From Mesotaenium endlicherianum (lineage: Eukaryota; Streptophyta; Zygnematophyceae; Zygnematales; Mesotaeniaceae): a stretch of DNA of 64,000 nucleotides. The notes beneath the pieces are model-generated. The model searched no databases, was not told the DNA's origin, and was given only the letters and a program-made list of their open reading frames with translations. Positions 12,529-33,889 of this stretch are shown here, piece after piece. Position 1 is the stretch's first letter. Each line of letters begins with the position of its first letter. The translations under genes and the position numbers were made by a program. Location of the stretch: contig WELA01010871.1 in the NCBI GenBank assembly GCA_009602735.1, forward strand, positions 60,223 to 124,222. Reading direction: 5' to 3'.

Positions 12529-14164
12529 GACTCACACCAGAGTTTCTTATAAAATATATAATAAGATTCCAGGAAATCCCGCAAGCAGAGAATGGAGCTA
12601 CTTGACAATAGCAGGCTAACTACAGTTGAAAGAGTGATTTTAGAAGGGCACAAGTAACATGCGGATGAAGGAAGTTGAGAATACCATATCTGTCTGGAGT
12701 CTTATCACGGTCAAGGGTTCATTCACGGTCCGTTCACACGCAAGGAGTTCAACAATCGGTTCTGCGCGTCTACTTATTCCGCGCGGTTATACCTCGCAAC
12801 ATCATTATAGAACGTTCTTTCCGTGCAGTTCTGTATTTTTGAGTTCATGTTCTTGGAGCAAGCGAGATTAGTAGGACATGCACTGAAAGAAAACTTCGAG
12901 ATGTTAAAAATCAATGATGTTAGAAGATAGGTATACAAAACCATATTACAAATTCGGATTCACTCAACTAAGGGCACATGTCGAGCAAAAGGAGTATTAA
13001 AAATGGTAGCTTTTGCGCCGTGGATTTCTAGTCGACACAGCGTAAAATCTGTGTGAACTAGTGTGGGCATGTGCGGGCATCCATCGCACGCAAAGCATAC
13101 GGTAGTCTGCGGCAGCGCGTTGCAGGTCTCCTTAAGCCCACTTTAGCCTATAGCGCGCAATTCTTGCTCAAGCTCGTTGCGTTGTGGGGCCCTCGATGTC
13201 AACCAATTTTAACAATTTTACGAAATGCCCAGAATTCCAATTCTCCCGGCTCCCATCATATATGCATGGACGATAAAGGCCTCGTGCAGCTCGTGCAGCC
13301 TTGAGCCCTGGGAGTAGAACATTTGAAAGCCAAACATTTTTTTTTATATGCTTATAAAAGATCAACTCGAGAACCCGCCCGAAGTTCTTTCCTGTACCTT
13401 TCTTGAAATGTCCGCTCGGCCGAGTTTGGCTAACGTTTGACTCTCTGTAGACTCTTCCCTTAGCTCCAAACTGGCTCTCGACTACAACTATCTTGTGAGA
13501 CCATGTTTGAAAATTATAAAGAAAAAGAGGTAAGACATCCAGAGACATCCTTACATACAGATTTTGTGAGAGAAACGAATTCATCCGCAATGGCCAAATG
13601 TGGGGGGCCTCCATATATATTTGATCACTATGGACAGCAAGAGTAGGACTTATAAAGAACATCCTTGTTGCCAAGATACCATCTTTCCCTTTAAACAATT
13701 TGATTCTTTGATGGACAAATATGTACATTGCAGAAGTCCTGTTTCTCATTGAACGTCATTCATTCCCTTAAACCATCATATGGACTGGTCACATTATATT
13801 TTTTGAGTGATGGGTTTAGCCTTATGCACATCTCATTGTACACGCTTTCAGGCATTAAGAGAAGTTACATTCTTATATACAACTTATGTCCATTAAGTGT
13901 GGGGTGGCCTTTGGCTGCGCCACACCCAAGCAGAGGAATATTGTATACACACCTCAATCTTTCAGGGATTTGGCCTTGCCGCAACACGTGATTGCAACAT
14001 GCATATAAGAGAGTCCAAGGCAAATTCTGGACTGAAGTAGACAACTTGTGACATGTGAGTGTCGCTCTTGATGAAGTTGCACCATACATAAAACCCCCAC
14101 AAAAGAAGGAGAGAGCCGCTGACACAACATACTTGTATGACAACTAAGCTACACATTGGTGTGA
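12529..14164. other. AT-rich intergenic region between SKP1 and DHHC genes
   Basis: Holds the SKP1 upstream region. A 193-codon open frame on the minus strand (13168-13749) has mixed composition and no motif I recognise. Nearby minus-strand pieces (13780-14143) look protein-like but are short and change frame. I treat these as possible relics, not genes. Confidence 0.4.
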
Positions 14165-17100
14165 TTAACAAGGCAGCCGCGTTCTTCTTGTGAGCCACAG
14201 ACCTCCATTTGTTCTTTGATGTAACCCTTCCGCCAAGCCTACACCCATGTCCATCCTCTGCGCGTCATATGCCGTATCAAAGCGGACACCCGCTCCGATG
14301 TGGCCCGTAGCAGCAGGACAGAGCCAGCACATTGCATTCGGGCCCATCAACTGCAATGAAACATGACAAGGAAAATTAGTGGATGCACACACACGAGCCC
14401 ATTGATATTTCCCGAAACCCATCTTTGAAAACAGGTCACACCATACAACTGTGCCATAGAATCACACGCTCACATGGCAAGCACCTTCACTTCAAGGCGA
14501 ACAAAGAACGTGTTGACGGAAAGCGTCAGGAAGTCAAATACATAAAAGACTCAAACATTACAAGACACAGTCGTCCTCCGACATTACAACCAATCAACAA
14601 TCACAACTGTACACTGTCCGCTGACTTGGTGGACGCAAAAGAACGGGCGGAAAAGCATGGAGCGGGGGGAAAGGCTGAGCCCCAAGGATTCACTGCACAC
14701 TGCTCACCACAGACAGAATATACAGCATGCACGAAAGCCACCGAGCAACTCGACCGGCAAGTCAGTCACGGCCCACCGCCTCGACTGCTAAAGCGCACGT
14801 GCAGGACCATTCGCACCGCGCACCACGTAGGCGAAAGAGGCTGGGGAGGGCCGACGAGCGGGAGCAAGCACAAGGGGGCGGCGAGTGCGTTGCTAGCGGC
14901 TCTTACCGCAACAAGGTTGTAGAAGATGCCGAGGTCGTAGGGGTGCCAGTACTCCTCCCCGCCCTTGGCAGCCAGCCAGCGGGCCCTCACGCCCTCGTGG
15001 TACTGCAAACACATGCACGGAGCGGAGAGCCGGACTCCCCCGGGCGGGCGACGCACCAGATGAGAATCCAGAGACGGATTATATGACTGGCCGGAAGAGG
15101 AGGAGGAGGAGGCGAGCTAGGGACTCGAAGGTGCATCAGTTTCGCGCTAAGTGCTTGGCTGAGAGCCAGAGAGAGCCAGCCAGCGATTGATAGGGCTCTC
15201 CCGGGGTTTTTACGACTCTCGCGGTTCACGTTCTTCGTATTTTCTTGCCGCCCCAACCTCGACGACAAGGGCGGGTACGCTGTTCGCCTGGCATGGCAAG
15301 AACACGAGCAGCACGCACATTCACACACATATACACACATACACACAAGCACAAGCGTGATGTTCACACACACACATACACACATACACACAAGCACAAA
15401 CGTACATCACGTGGAGCCCCAGGCGGGGTGTGTGGTGATTGCGCAAGCATGGCTTGCAGAGTGAGGATGGGTGGACCATCAGCAGGCGTGTGACACAGTG
15501 CACATTTACACACGGACGCAAGCATGCACATCCGACCAGTTCCGGCGTGGGCGAGCACACGTCTGCATACAAGGGCACGCACATGCAGAACAGCCCACGT
15601 GTGCGCTGCACACTGCAGGCACACGCGCCCACACGTCTGCACGTGCATGCACGCACGCACCCACGCACGCACGCCTGCTCATCGTTTGCATGCGCCACCC
15701 GTGTGCGCGTCCTGGGCGAGGGTAGCGGGGCCTCAGCGGGGAGCAGTGAGTATACCTCAATGGTGGTCTTGTTGGAGAGAAGGAGGTAGATGTGCCACCC
15801 CAGCAGCACTGCCAGCGCCAGCAGCAGAGGGGCAGCCACCACCAGGCAGCACACCTGGCGCCATCTCTCCGTCAGTCGCCGGCGCCATCGTCACCCCCCC
15901 CCCCCCCCAACATCAATATCACCGACGTCGCCCAAAAACATCAGCATCAACGTCACCATCACCCTTCTCATTGCCATCGCTATCGCCATCGCCATTGCCA
16001 TCGCCATCACAATTGCCATCAGCACCGCCATCAGTGTACTAGCCCTACCAACGTCAACATCACCGTTACCATCATGACTATCATCATCATCATCACCACG
16101 ACCACCACTTCCATCGTCACCATCATCCTAGTCATCATCATCACCACCATCACCATCGCCAAAGTCAGCACTTCAACGTCATCTTCCCCATTGTCGTCAG
16201 CATCGGCATCGGCATCACCACCAGCAGAAAATCACCACCAAACGCCATCGCAGGTGTCAGAAATGTAGTCGGGGCCGGCCTCATGCCACCCAGGCATCCA
16301 ACTCGGCCCAAGGCTCCAACAATTTAAGCACCTCATTTGAGGTCCCCGTATTTTTGAAGGTTCATGAAACTGGTGACAGTCAGCTGGGGTTCAGGGCTTA
16401 GACTGCGCAGGGCGGGCAAGCGCTGTGAGGGCCCCCCCAGGGAGAATTCAACGCCTTCCTGCGAAGAACACAGGCTACTCGCTGCAGCATGGAAGCCATC
16501 ACCAGAGATGATAGTGCTTGAAACAATGCGAACGCGTTTACCCAGACCACCCTTCCAGCACATACTGGACAAGGGCGGAAGATTCGGCTGGAGGGCAAAG
16601 GAAAGAGGCAGAAGGCGACCGTGCGTAGGTGTATCTTTGTTTTGTATGATGTGCGAGGAAGCGCACGTGTGTGCGTGTGCGTGTGCGTGTGCGCGTGCAT
16701 GTGCGCTTACTTCGGAAAATGCAGGCAGGGCACATGCAGGTGGGGGCAGCCCCAGAGTGTGAGTGGGAGTGTGCATGCTCACCCGCAGAAACGCAGACAC
16801 GCTGGTGCCGCTGCCGTTGCCGGCATAGTCCCGCCGCCCCATCGGCTGCTCAAAATCGCCCCCCGCCTTGCCCATGCCGTGGATGGCCTGGCCGCCCAGG
16901 AGGAGCTGCAGCAGCCAAGACAGCTCCAGCCCCCCCCCTGGTGGATGAACACCCCTCTGACAAACGACACCCGCCTCCATCTCTGGTGAAACAGCCTGCC
17001 CCGTAGACTAACGATCACCACAACCTGCTTATCAAGTACGGCAGGTGCGTTGCCTGGTAGGAAGGTAGGTACGAATCCTCAAGCGTGTGCAGAGGAAAAG

Positions 17101-19587
17101 TGGGCCACCTCCCATGCGGGCACTCCCAACCCCCCCCTCCCTCCCACACCCCTTCTCAAACCACGACCCGCTCAGGCAATTTGGGGGGGGGGGGGNNNNN
17201 NNNNNNNNNNNNNNNNNNNNNNNNNNNNNNNNNNNNNNNNNNNNNNNNNNNNNNNNNNNNNNNNNNNNNNNNNNNNNNNNNNNNNNNNNNNNNNNNNNNN
17301 NNNNNNNNNNNNNNNNNNNNNNNNNNNNNNNNNNNNNNNNNNNNNNNNNNNNNNNNNNNNNNNNNNNNNNNNNNNNNNNNNNNNNNNNNNNNNNNNNNNN
17401 NNNNNNNNNNNNNNNNNNNNNNNNNNNNNNNNNNNNNNNNNNNNNNNNNNNNNNNNNNNNNNNNNNNNNNNNNNNNNNNNNNNNNNNNNNNNNNNNNNNN
17501 NNNNNNNNNNNNNNNNNNNNNNNNNNNNNNNNNNNNNNNNNNNNNNNNNNNNNNNNNNNNNNNNNNNNNNNNNNNNNNNNNNNNNNNNNNNNNNNNNNNN
17601 NNNNNNNNNNNNNNNNNNNNNNNNNNNNNNNNNNNNNNNNNNNNNNNNNNNNNNNNNNNNNNNNNNNNNNNNNNNNNNNNNNNNNNNNNNNNNNNNNNNN
17701 NNNNNNNNNNNNNNNNNNNNNNNNNNNNNNNNNNNNNNNNNNNNNNNNNNNNNNNNNNNNNNNNNNNNNNNNNNNNNNNNNNNNNNNNNNNNNNNNNNNN
17801 NNNNNNNNNNNNNNNNNNNNNNNNNNNNNNNNNNNNNNNNNNNNNNNNNNNNNNNNNNNNNNNNNNNNNNNNNNNNNNNNNNNNNNNNNNNNNNNNNNNN
17901 NNNNNNNNNNNNNNNNNNNNNNNNNNNNNNNNNNNNNNNNNNNNNNNNNNNNNNNNNNNNNNNNNNNNNNNNNNNNNNNNNNNNNNNNNNNNNNNNNNNN
18001 NNNNNNNNNNNNNNNNNNNNNNNNNNNNNNNNNNNNNNNNNNNNNNNNNNNNNNNNNNNNNNNNNNNNNNNNNNNNNNNNNNNNNNNNNNNNNNNNNNNN
18101 NNNNNNNNNNNNNNNNNNNNNNNNNNNNNNNNNNGGGGGGGGGTAGGAGAGGAGGGGGAGGATGGAGGGGCCTTACGAGTGTGTGGACGAGGGCCGTCAC
18201 CACGTAGGTGACAAACAGGAAGAAGGTCTTGTAATTGTTGTGGCCCACGCACGTGTTGATCCACACGCAGTGGTGGTCCTGCCACACATCGCCGCGGCAC
18301 GCCACGTGTCACCCAGCCGGCAGTCACCAGAAAGCACGCAAGCGCACCAGCGCGCTCTAACCCAGCGGACGCAACGAGCGCCCCAACCGCCAGCTCGTAG
18401 CCTGATCCACTAAATTATCGAGTCGGCACCGAGCCTGGGGCCAAAGCTGGCCCCCCATCTGGGACCAAATCTGGCGCCGAAGCTAGCCCCAAACCAACAA
18501 CCAGACCTGGCGCCAAACGAACCTCCAGAGCAGGCACGGCCATAAGAGAAGCCCTCTGGCAGCCTAAAGAGATGGGCGCCATGAGGGGCTGCGATGCTCT
18601 GACAAACATTTTGCAGGGCAGGGAGAGCAGGTGCAGCAGGCTGGCGACGGACATCTCAAAGGGCTGCATGCAAACGACGGGCCCAAGCGGGTGGCGGTAG
18701 GGGGGAGCACCCCAGGGAGCCCTGGCACAGTGTGAAACAGGTGCCTCCAGAAGCACCACTCTCTCTTGGCTGGCGCACGCGTCGTGCGCCAGGGGTCCGA
18801 CGCCACCCTGTGCCGCTGCATGAGAGAGCGGGAGAGCGCAAGCCCCAGCGAGTGGGCAAGCTCGCACGCATGGGGCAGGTCCGTTTGCAGGTCGAAGGCA
18901 GGCCAGACTGCACCCCATTTGCTGATGTATCTGCTCAGCTCGGGAAATGCTCAGCTGGAGGGACTCCCCACAGTGGGCCCTAGGCTCTGGCCCCTAGGCT
19001 CTAGGGCATAGGGTCTAAGCTCTAAGCTCTAGGCTCTAGGCTTGAAATTTAGGGCATTGCCTGGCAAATCCACCAGGCTCTGAGCGAGGCTCTGGACTCT
19101 ATCTCTGGGCCCTGGGCTGTAGGACGTAGGCTCTGGGCTTAAGGCTTTAGGCAACGCGTGGGAGGCCTACCATGCGCAGCACGCAGCGCTTGCACACGCG
19201 GCAGTGGTGCGCGCGCGGCGGCTTGTAGTGCGAGCACTTCTGGCAGTAGCGCGCGTCGCCGCTCTTGCGCTTGACCTCCTGGATGGCGCCCTCAGTGACC
19301 TCTATGTCGGGCATATAGAGGGGGGGCACGCTGCCAGGGTCGCGGCAGATGGCCAGGGCGTAGGAGATGAGAGCCATGACTCCCCACACAGAGTAGAAGA
19401 TGGCGTTGAGGAGGCCAGGGGCCGTGTCCAGGCCCAGCCATGGGTCGATGATGTAGAAGATCGTCGTGATGTAGATGTACACGATGAGGAAGAGGACCAC
19501 AAACACGGGAAGGGACAGGCATTTATTCAGGCCCATCCTGGGGACGCGAACACGCCGCTGACTAGAAGCCTTGACAGGGGACCTCAT
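14165..19587 (-). CDS. DHHC-type S-acyltransferase (PAT13/PAT14-like)
   Basis: Integral membrane enzyme that transfers palmitate to protein cysteines. Six minus-strand exons: 19587-19171, 18278-18177, 16905-16783, 15854-15756, 15002-14907, 14350-14165. All joins are phase 0, giving about 340 residues. An in-frame ATG at 19536 has better context and would give 323, closer to plant relatives. Order: TM1 (LPVFVVLFLIVYIYITTIFY), TM2, DPG motif (CRDPGSVPP), Cys-rich zinc domain (YCQKCSHYKPPRAHHC), catalytic DHHC at the start of exon 2 (Cys codon 18269-18267), TM3, TM4, and the TTxE motif (NKTTIE). It then has YHEGVRARWLAAKGG and GPNAMCWLCPA, as in Arabidopsis PAT13/14. Intron 2 contains the assembly gap. 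The exon after TTIE has no close alternative acceptor. Confidence 0.93.
15306..15400. repeat. CA/TACACA microsatellite in DHHC intron 4
   Basis: ACACA, CATACACA and ACACAAGCACAAGCG units. On the transcribed strand this is a UG-rich tract. Confidence 0.8.
15895..16200. repeat. CAT/CAC trinucleotide-rich tract in DHHC intron 3
   Basis: A poly-C run, then about 300 bases of degenerate CATCAC, ATCGCC and ATCATC units. It produces spurious His/Ile/Thr-rich frames. Confidence 0.85.
16660..16715. repeat. Short TG tract in DHHC intron 3
   Basis: GTGTGCGTGTGCGTG units on the plus strand, which are CA-rich in the transcript. Confidence 0.7.
17196..18134. other. Assembly gap (939 Ns) flanked by poly-G
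   Basis: A run of unknown bases inside DHHC intron 2, bounded by 13 G on the left and 9 G on the right. The gene's reading phase is intact across it, so no exon needs to be hidden here. Confidence 0.99.
18425..18535. repeat. Degenerate repeat, about 18-bp unit
   Basis: Variants of CTGGCGCCAAA / CTGGGGCCAAAG recur about five times in DHHC intron 1. Confidence 0.5.
18975..19150. repeat. TAGGCTC minisatellite in DHHC intron 1
   Basis: About 15 degenerate copies of TAGGCTC / TAAGCTC / GGGCTC, reaching almost to the first donor site of the DHHC gene. Confidence 0.75.
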
Positions 19588-21254
19588 GCCCGGTGCACAT
19601 TTGCAGCCTGCGACCTCTCTGACACCACAAGGAAGCAGGCGACGAACCCCATTGTATGCTCTCTCTAGTGATTCTAGAGTTGACTCTCCTATTGCATATA
19701 ATACAGCCCACTGCTTGAACGGCTATCTCAAGCAACACCTCGAGGTCCACGCACTCAGCATGAACTTGCAGGCGATCTTCTGCAGTCACTCGATTCAATC
19801 TCCTCCTCCTCCCTTTCTCACATTTCCTCCACATGATACTCGTCAGCTAAAGACCTCTCCATAGCAGTAGGCACAGGCACTCATAAACTTATACTAAGAA
19901 GGCTTAGAGGTCTAGTCCATACACCAGGACGTCAAACCAGAGAGACTTTTCATGCAGTCATCCCTGAGAAACGACGAGCGACTGATTTCCACGATAAAAG
20001 GGCAGGTGAGACGACAATGATGTATTTTCTGACTGCTCGTTGAGGCACATTCGCTGTATATCACTTTATCTTGAGATAGCAACACCACGTTCCTGACGAA
20101 GTTCCCACGAAGGTAACCTAGATGTCCTCGTTAGACATGGGTATTTAGCTATGTAGAAGTGCCATAATGTACCTCAACGGGCTTTTCTCCTCGATTCTTA
20201 CGGTCGATCGGCCCAATTTCATTTCTATAGAGTCACACCCTCCGCCCGACTGCTTAATTGAGCGCGTGCGCCAATAGCGTTAATTATCAAAATTGTCGCG
20301 ACTTTAGTACGCTATCGTGCGGATTGACGAGAGGCGATTCCAAGCAGAGGGAAATAATGAGTTAGATACAGGTAACAGAAATATCAAAATTATCTCCATC
20401 ATTTCTGCGTCGTAGTGGGCGAACGACGTGAATGGAAGCTTTGACATGTGTCAAAGCTAGATTTGTGAAATATCAGTGCACATATGCAATACCTTTTTAA
20501 TATTTCATTCATGACAATTGAAGCTACCGCCTAAATTCAAAATCATCTGACAACCTCGATGAGACAATCGAACGTACAAAAGCTTCTGTCAATGTCATTT
20601 CTCGTCATTGCAGGACAAAGAAAGTTCAAAAGCTTACAGATCCCACCCATCCCACCCAGAAGAAGAAGGAAGTACAAGAAGTACAACGAGAACCAGAACG
20701 AAGCTGAAGATTATTGCGAAGCAAGAGTAATGAATAAATAGATTAGATAGGATAGAACAATGCAAATAGATAGAATAGCATAGCAATAGAATTTTAAGAG
20801 AGAGATCTGCAGACTTCTAGTCCTACTCTATCCTATCTTCAATAAAGCCTATCTCTTTTCATATTTTACTCTTTATATATTATACTCTATACATTGTATA
20901 TTTGCAGGTACATCACAAACTGCTGTGAACAGATATATGTGCCCTGACATCGCTGGTGGTTGCAAATTGCAACCCCCATCGCGGTCGAATTCGCTGCCAC
21001 ACGCCATGACCAGTTTTGTGGTGAAAACGCTCACGCTATGTGAAGGGTGTAAGGTTTTCGGAGAAGAAGCTTGTTCCATCATGGGCGTGGAATAAATGGT
21101 TTCGTAAATTATACCAGAGTTCGTCTTAGGAACCTTTCTTTCTGAAGGTTCTTCCTTGTATCTACAGGTCGGTATTGCATGTCGAGGAGCGTGATATCTT
21201 TCTCGTGATCACCCGTTATTTGTTGGTTTTCGTGGATTTGTAGGTCACCCGGCC
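19588..21254. other. Divergent intergenic region (DHHC / PRP4 promoters)
   Basis: Head-to-head spacer of about 1.7 kb containing both upstream regions. A tract of GATAGAATAG-like units lies at about 20735-20790, with a loosely complementary CTATCCTATC stretch at 20822-20845. I found no convincing coding sequence or defined promoter element. Confidence 0.5.
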
Positions 21255-29582
<8,328 letters not shown>

Positions 29583-32500
29583 TGCTGCTGCTGCATGCTT
29601 GCGTGCGAGCTTCATGCAAGCGCGTGCATGCGCGCGTGCCCTGGCGTGCACAATTGCCTGAGGGGAGGGCGAGGGCAAGGGCGGGGACTTGCTGCAGAGG
29701 ACTATGTACGGTGTACTGCCATTTCTAGCCACCATGAAAGTAGAAAGTTGGGGTGTCGCGTTCAGCAATTGGTACAGTGGGCAATGCTTTCAGTTCACTG
29801 CTCTCAGGATATGCTTCATGGGATAGAGGTGGCTGTTGTGTATACAGCCTGTGTCAGATTCATTATAGCAGGAGCTAAGACGTCAAGAAGGATGTGGGGG
29901 AGGCCGCTTCATGAGGACTTTTTCAGGTAGCTCCTAGCCATCAGTGTGCCGTTTATTGTTATGGGGCCAGACCCTTACGGCGTGGCCCGGAGGGCTCATT
30001 GCTATCAGAGCTAGTCGTACTTGGACTTGACGCGATTCTGAAATAAGATTACTTACGCAATGCTCTGGCTCTGTGCCTTGTCGAATGCCCCCCACCCCTG
30101 TGCGGGGGAGCTGGGGAAGCTGGCAGCAGCAGTATGTCGGGGGTCGGGCGCTGGGTGAGCCCCCTTGCGCAATGCAGCCACCCTTATTGCAAAAGGGCCT
30201 CACCTGTGTTGACCCCTCCTGGGGTGTTGCCGTTTCCGTTGTTGAAGCGTAAGGCCCTACTTAAACTTTTACGGGCTATCTCCCATACTTTGTGCTGGTT
30301 TGTTTTGCATATGGGTGCCTAGTATCATGCTCTTTGCTTTCATTGTTATGCTGTGCCCTGTTCTCTTGTTTGTTGCTGCCAGGAGTGCGAGCTTTTCTGA
30401 CTCTTTTCTTTGGACTGTCCTGCATTTTCCCCTCCTTTTTGAACTTGACCCTTCTGTAAAAGAAAGGTGTGGGTAGTCAGGTGTCAGGGCAGGATTGCTT
30501 GCTGCGTGCAGGCCGTGTGATTTTGGCTCATTCAGCACATTCTAGATGCTAGTATTCGACCTTGGAGTTGTGTGACTATGCCTCATTCAGCATGTTCTGT
30601 TTGATAATATGTGATATGGGAGTATGTCGTTTAGGGCTCATACAGCACTTCCTTCCTGTTAGTCTTTATCTGAACGCTGTAGTAGCATGGTCTTCCTAAG
30701 GCCCTTCCACGGAAGTTGGCTGGCTGCCAGACATACTACTGACAGGTATTTAATCTGCTACGTACTGGCCGTCGGCCTGAGGAAGAGGAAGAGAGACAAT
30801 CGAGTTGCATTTGCGCGCAACGTGTGTCTGATTGCTCGTGTATTTAAGCAAATTCTTTAGTCTGATGCATATCACAGGGATATAGGATCACGAGACTTCC
30901 GGTGCGCCTGTCTTGGTGCTTCATCCTCCGGTGCCCACTGCGTCCTGCCCCCTGCCCAACTCGCTGGCCTGTGTCCATCCCCCCCCCCTCCCCCCCCCCC
31001 AATTCTTCTTGTAGGTTTGGGTGATCCCGCCGTGTCTTCCATGTAGTGGTTTTTGTCGCGGCAGGCATGTGTGATGGGGTCGGTATACTGGTTCCTCTTT
31101 CTAACCTGCTGGAATTTGAAAATGCAATCTGTGAACGACGATGCTTTCTCCCTCCTTTTGAGCTCCCATCTTTTGCTTCATGTGCTTGTTTGTAGTCAAA
31201 GAAGCTGTATGGGACTGACTTTGCGGCGTGCGCCCCTGGTTGCAAGCAGAGGGGATGCGTTTATGCTGCTTTGTAGCTGTTCTAATTTAGTAGCCTGTGG
31301 TTGCGGCTTGATTATTTTTAGTCTTTGATGCTTGGGCTTTTGGTTGCGCAATTTATGTGGTGTAAGATTGGTCTTCTTGAACGGAGTCGGTCTTCTTCAT
31401 ATGATATCAAAGAAAAATCTTACGATAAGACATTAACAGTCTATGAACCAATTGCCTCGTGTTTAAATATAAACGTCAATGATGATTGCAGCACGTGTTT
31501 ATTGTTGGCTCTATAATAATGTTAGGTATATGATGTCTTGTCGGATAAGGACACAGAAGTTGCGCTTCAAGTTTGACCCATCATTTTGCATATTTGAGGG
31601 CCATTGAATGTGCTCCTTAATAATATAGAAAGTCTTCTTTATGATCTTGGTCTTTTTTATATTCATGATTGACATGCGTTATGAGGTGGGGCGGGCATCA
31701 CCAGCATAAGGCAATACAAGTCAAGTCAAAAGCAACGAAGGCAAATATTATATATACTTATTAAGGAGTTAGAACTAATTAAAGTGAGTACCTCAAATCT
31801 GAAAGTTGAGAAGAAAATTAATGAAGTATAATCAAAAACTAGATGCAAGAGTATGCTCAATAGTTCATGCTTGGCCGAAGCTTACCTTGACCAACGTGTG
31901 CTAGATAGTGTTTTAAAAGTGAATGTGAAGAAACTTCCTAAATTTTAGGTGATGCAGTAACCAAGTTATGGTCAATTGGTGCACTGTTGTTACAGAAGTG
32001 AAAGGTATCATGTTTTGGAAGGCTCGCGAATTTAGGTGAGTGTGTCTAGAATCTTATGGGGTCGCATAGTGTCCAAATGTGTGTCCTTTGGAATTGATGA
32101 GTCGTGTCATGAGCCTTGGGACGTTCACACTTGGCCGCGCTAGGGGTTGGTAGGTAACTTTCACTAAAATGCAAATATCTCTTCAATGTCTAACTAAATG
32201 GCGCGAAACCAGTCCCGTCCAAAGGTAGCCCGCTGCACTACTTGTCTATGACTTAAAAATCTAGGAAAGGGCAATTTATATATATGAAATGCCAAATGCA
32301 TTATGGTGGTTTTAGGTGGACCTTCTCACACTTGTAGCTTGGCATCGGTGCATCAACCCCGAGCCTATAAATCATCAATTGTGCGTAAAGAAATCGGGCG
32401 TGCATTAGCAATATCAGGTAATACAAGTCGGGTCAAGCTTGGCTGCAATGAGGTCTATAATACATGTGACCTTATAGCCGAAAACGGCGAGATGTAGCGA

Positions 32501-32954
32501 GAGCTATTTCGACCCGTAGTATTGAAATGATGCTGTAAAGGAGGGTATGGGCTATTTGGACCATTAGTACTCATTAATACGGCATATGCAGGGTGGCCAG
32601 CGTAGAAGGAGCACTTTGTGTGCTGTCTTTGGTATGTAAAAGGTGGGAGATTTATAGTTGCACCATGGGCATGTATTTCCATTTAAGAAAGACACATTAG
32701 GAGATTGTGGAAACCTTAGTGGCTCCCAGTACTTTGGCCTCATGAAGCAATAATTTGTTAAAATTTTTTAGCCAGAAGCTCTCTTGATGGTTGTCGGTGC
32801 ATGGTTTTAATTTAGCCCGCTATTTCACCGTATTGAAAAGCCTAAGAGCCGACACATGGACCTCTGCAATGATTTGGTGACCGGTTCTAGTGTGGCAGTA
32901 TGTAGAAATGAAATTTAACACTTGTCCACACCTTGATGCACATGCACCGACATT
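29583..32954. other. PRP4 3' flank and unannotated AT-rich DNA
   Basis: The first part is the PRP4 3' region; a poly-C stretch lies at about 30978-31000. From about 31600 the base composition becomes AT-richer. At 32131-32190 there is a short relic related to the PHD-finger fragment at 55376. No gene is supported here. Confidence 0.5.
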
Positions 32955-33760
32955 CTACTGAGCTACGAGCATTACGCGGCCAAGCGTAGGACGTGATAAG
33001 CGTCTCATGACGTAGGAGCACATGCGGATGGTGAACGTACTTTCAACTGCGCCGCTCGACGAAGATAGCGTATCTACGGAGAAAGCGTGGATGTCTCGAC
33101 GACGGACGCCATAGAAGCGGGTGCTGACAAAACGGCGTGGGTTCATCTTTGGCCATTCTCCGAACTCATGTCTCCGGTTCTCAAGCATAGAGTGGGTATC
33201 CCTACGCTCTCGATGTGTCGTTTGGAAATCCACTCTCACCATTGGGCCAATTTTAGAGTGTGGACTATGGGGTGCTAGCAGTTCTCCATTTGCTGCACGA
33301 AGAGTAGACTCCTCCACTCTTGGTGGTGATGGCTTTTCTTCCTCTTCCATCTACTCCAACAAAACCATCGTATGGCGAATTCAAATCTGCAAGCTCCTTG
33401 TGCAACTTTTGTGTGCCTCTGTCGCTCATATTCTGAGATTGCTTCCTTGAGTCCCGCCAGTAGTTGGTGCGTGGAAAAACCTCTTAACAAAGCCAATTTC
33501 TCCCAGACTTTTTTGACAGCGGTGGGTTTCCGCCCAGCGGATCGCTTGAGTGCAGCAGCCAGTTCCTTGGCTATTGCCTTCTTTTCATTTTCTAACGGTA
33601 CTTCAAAACATAACATTTGTGACGAAAGCAAGTCTGGCATTTGGTGGCAGATTGGCACCTGTGGACGCTCTTGGGAGTCATCCCTGAGAGGAGTTGCCTT
33701 AGGCGGACGGCCTATCCATAGCGGCGGCGTGTATTGTTGCACAATTTATGCTTGCGCATT
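32955..33760 (-). pseudogene. Unrecognised coding relic
   Basis: Two overlapping minus-strand open stretches (33742-33275 and 33350-32955) have protein-like composition. The first has a helical, lysine-rich middle (NEKKAIAKELAAALKRSAG) and a second helix (LLAGLKEAISEYERQR). The second begins MEEEEKPSPPRVEES. The reading frame changes between them without a plausible intron, and a stop lies just upstream of the first. I do not recognise the family. It may be a decayed multicopy gene; it could also be chance. Confidence 0.35.
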
Positions 33761-33889
33761 CATAGTGCCATGTCTCGTAAAGATTGACAGAGGTCGAGGA
33801 CCAAGGTTGCAGTCCTCCATGGCATTCGATGTGATGCCAAGTGGTAATGATCTCAATCACCAAGTCATACAGTGGTAAACAATGAAGTT

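Noticed and set aside
13168-13749. 193-codon minus-strand frame between SKP1 and DHHC
   Set aside because: Open but without a recognised domain and with no supporting exon structure; kept only as a note in the intergenic entry.
17032-18327. Open frames spanning the run of Ns
   Set aside because: They exist only because unknown bases contain no stops. The real DHHC exon at 18177-18278 lies in one of them but ends at a donor.
30844-31245. 133-codon minus-strand frame after PRP4
   Set aside because: Crosses a poly-C tract and has no recognisable motif or splice context; probably chance in the 3' flank.
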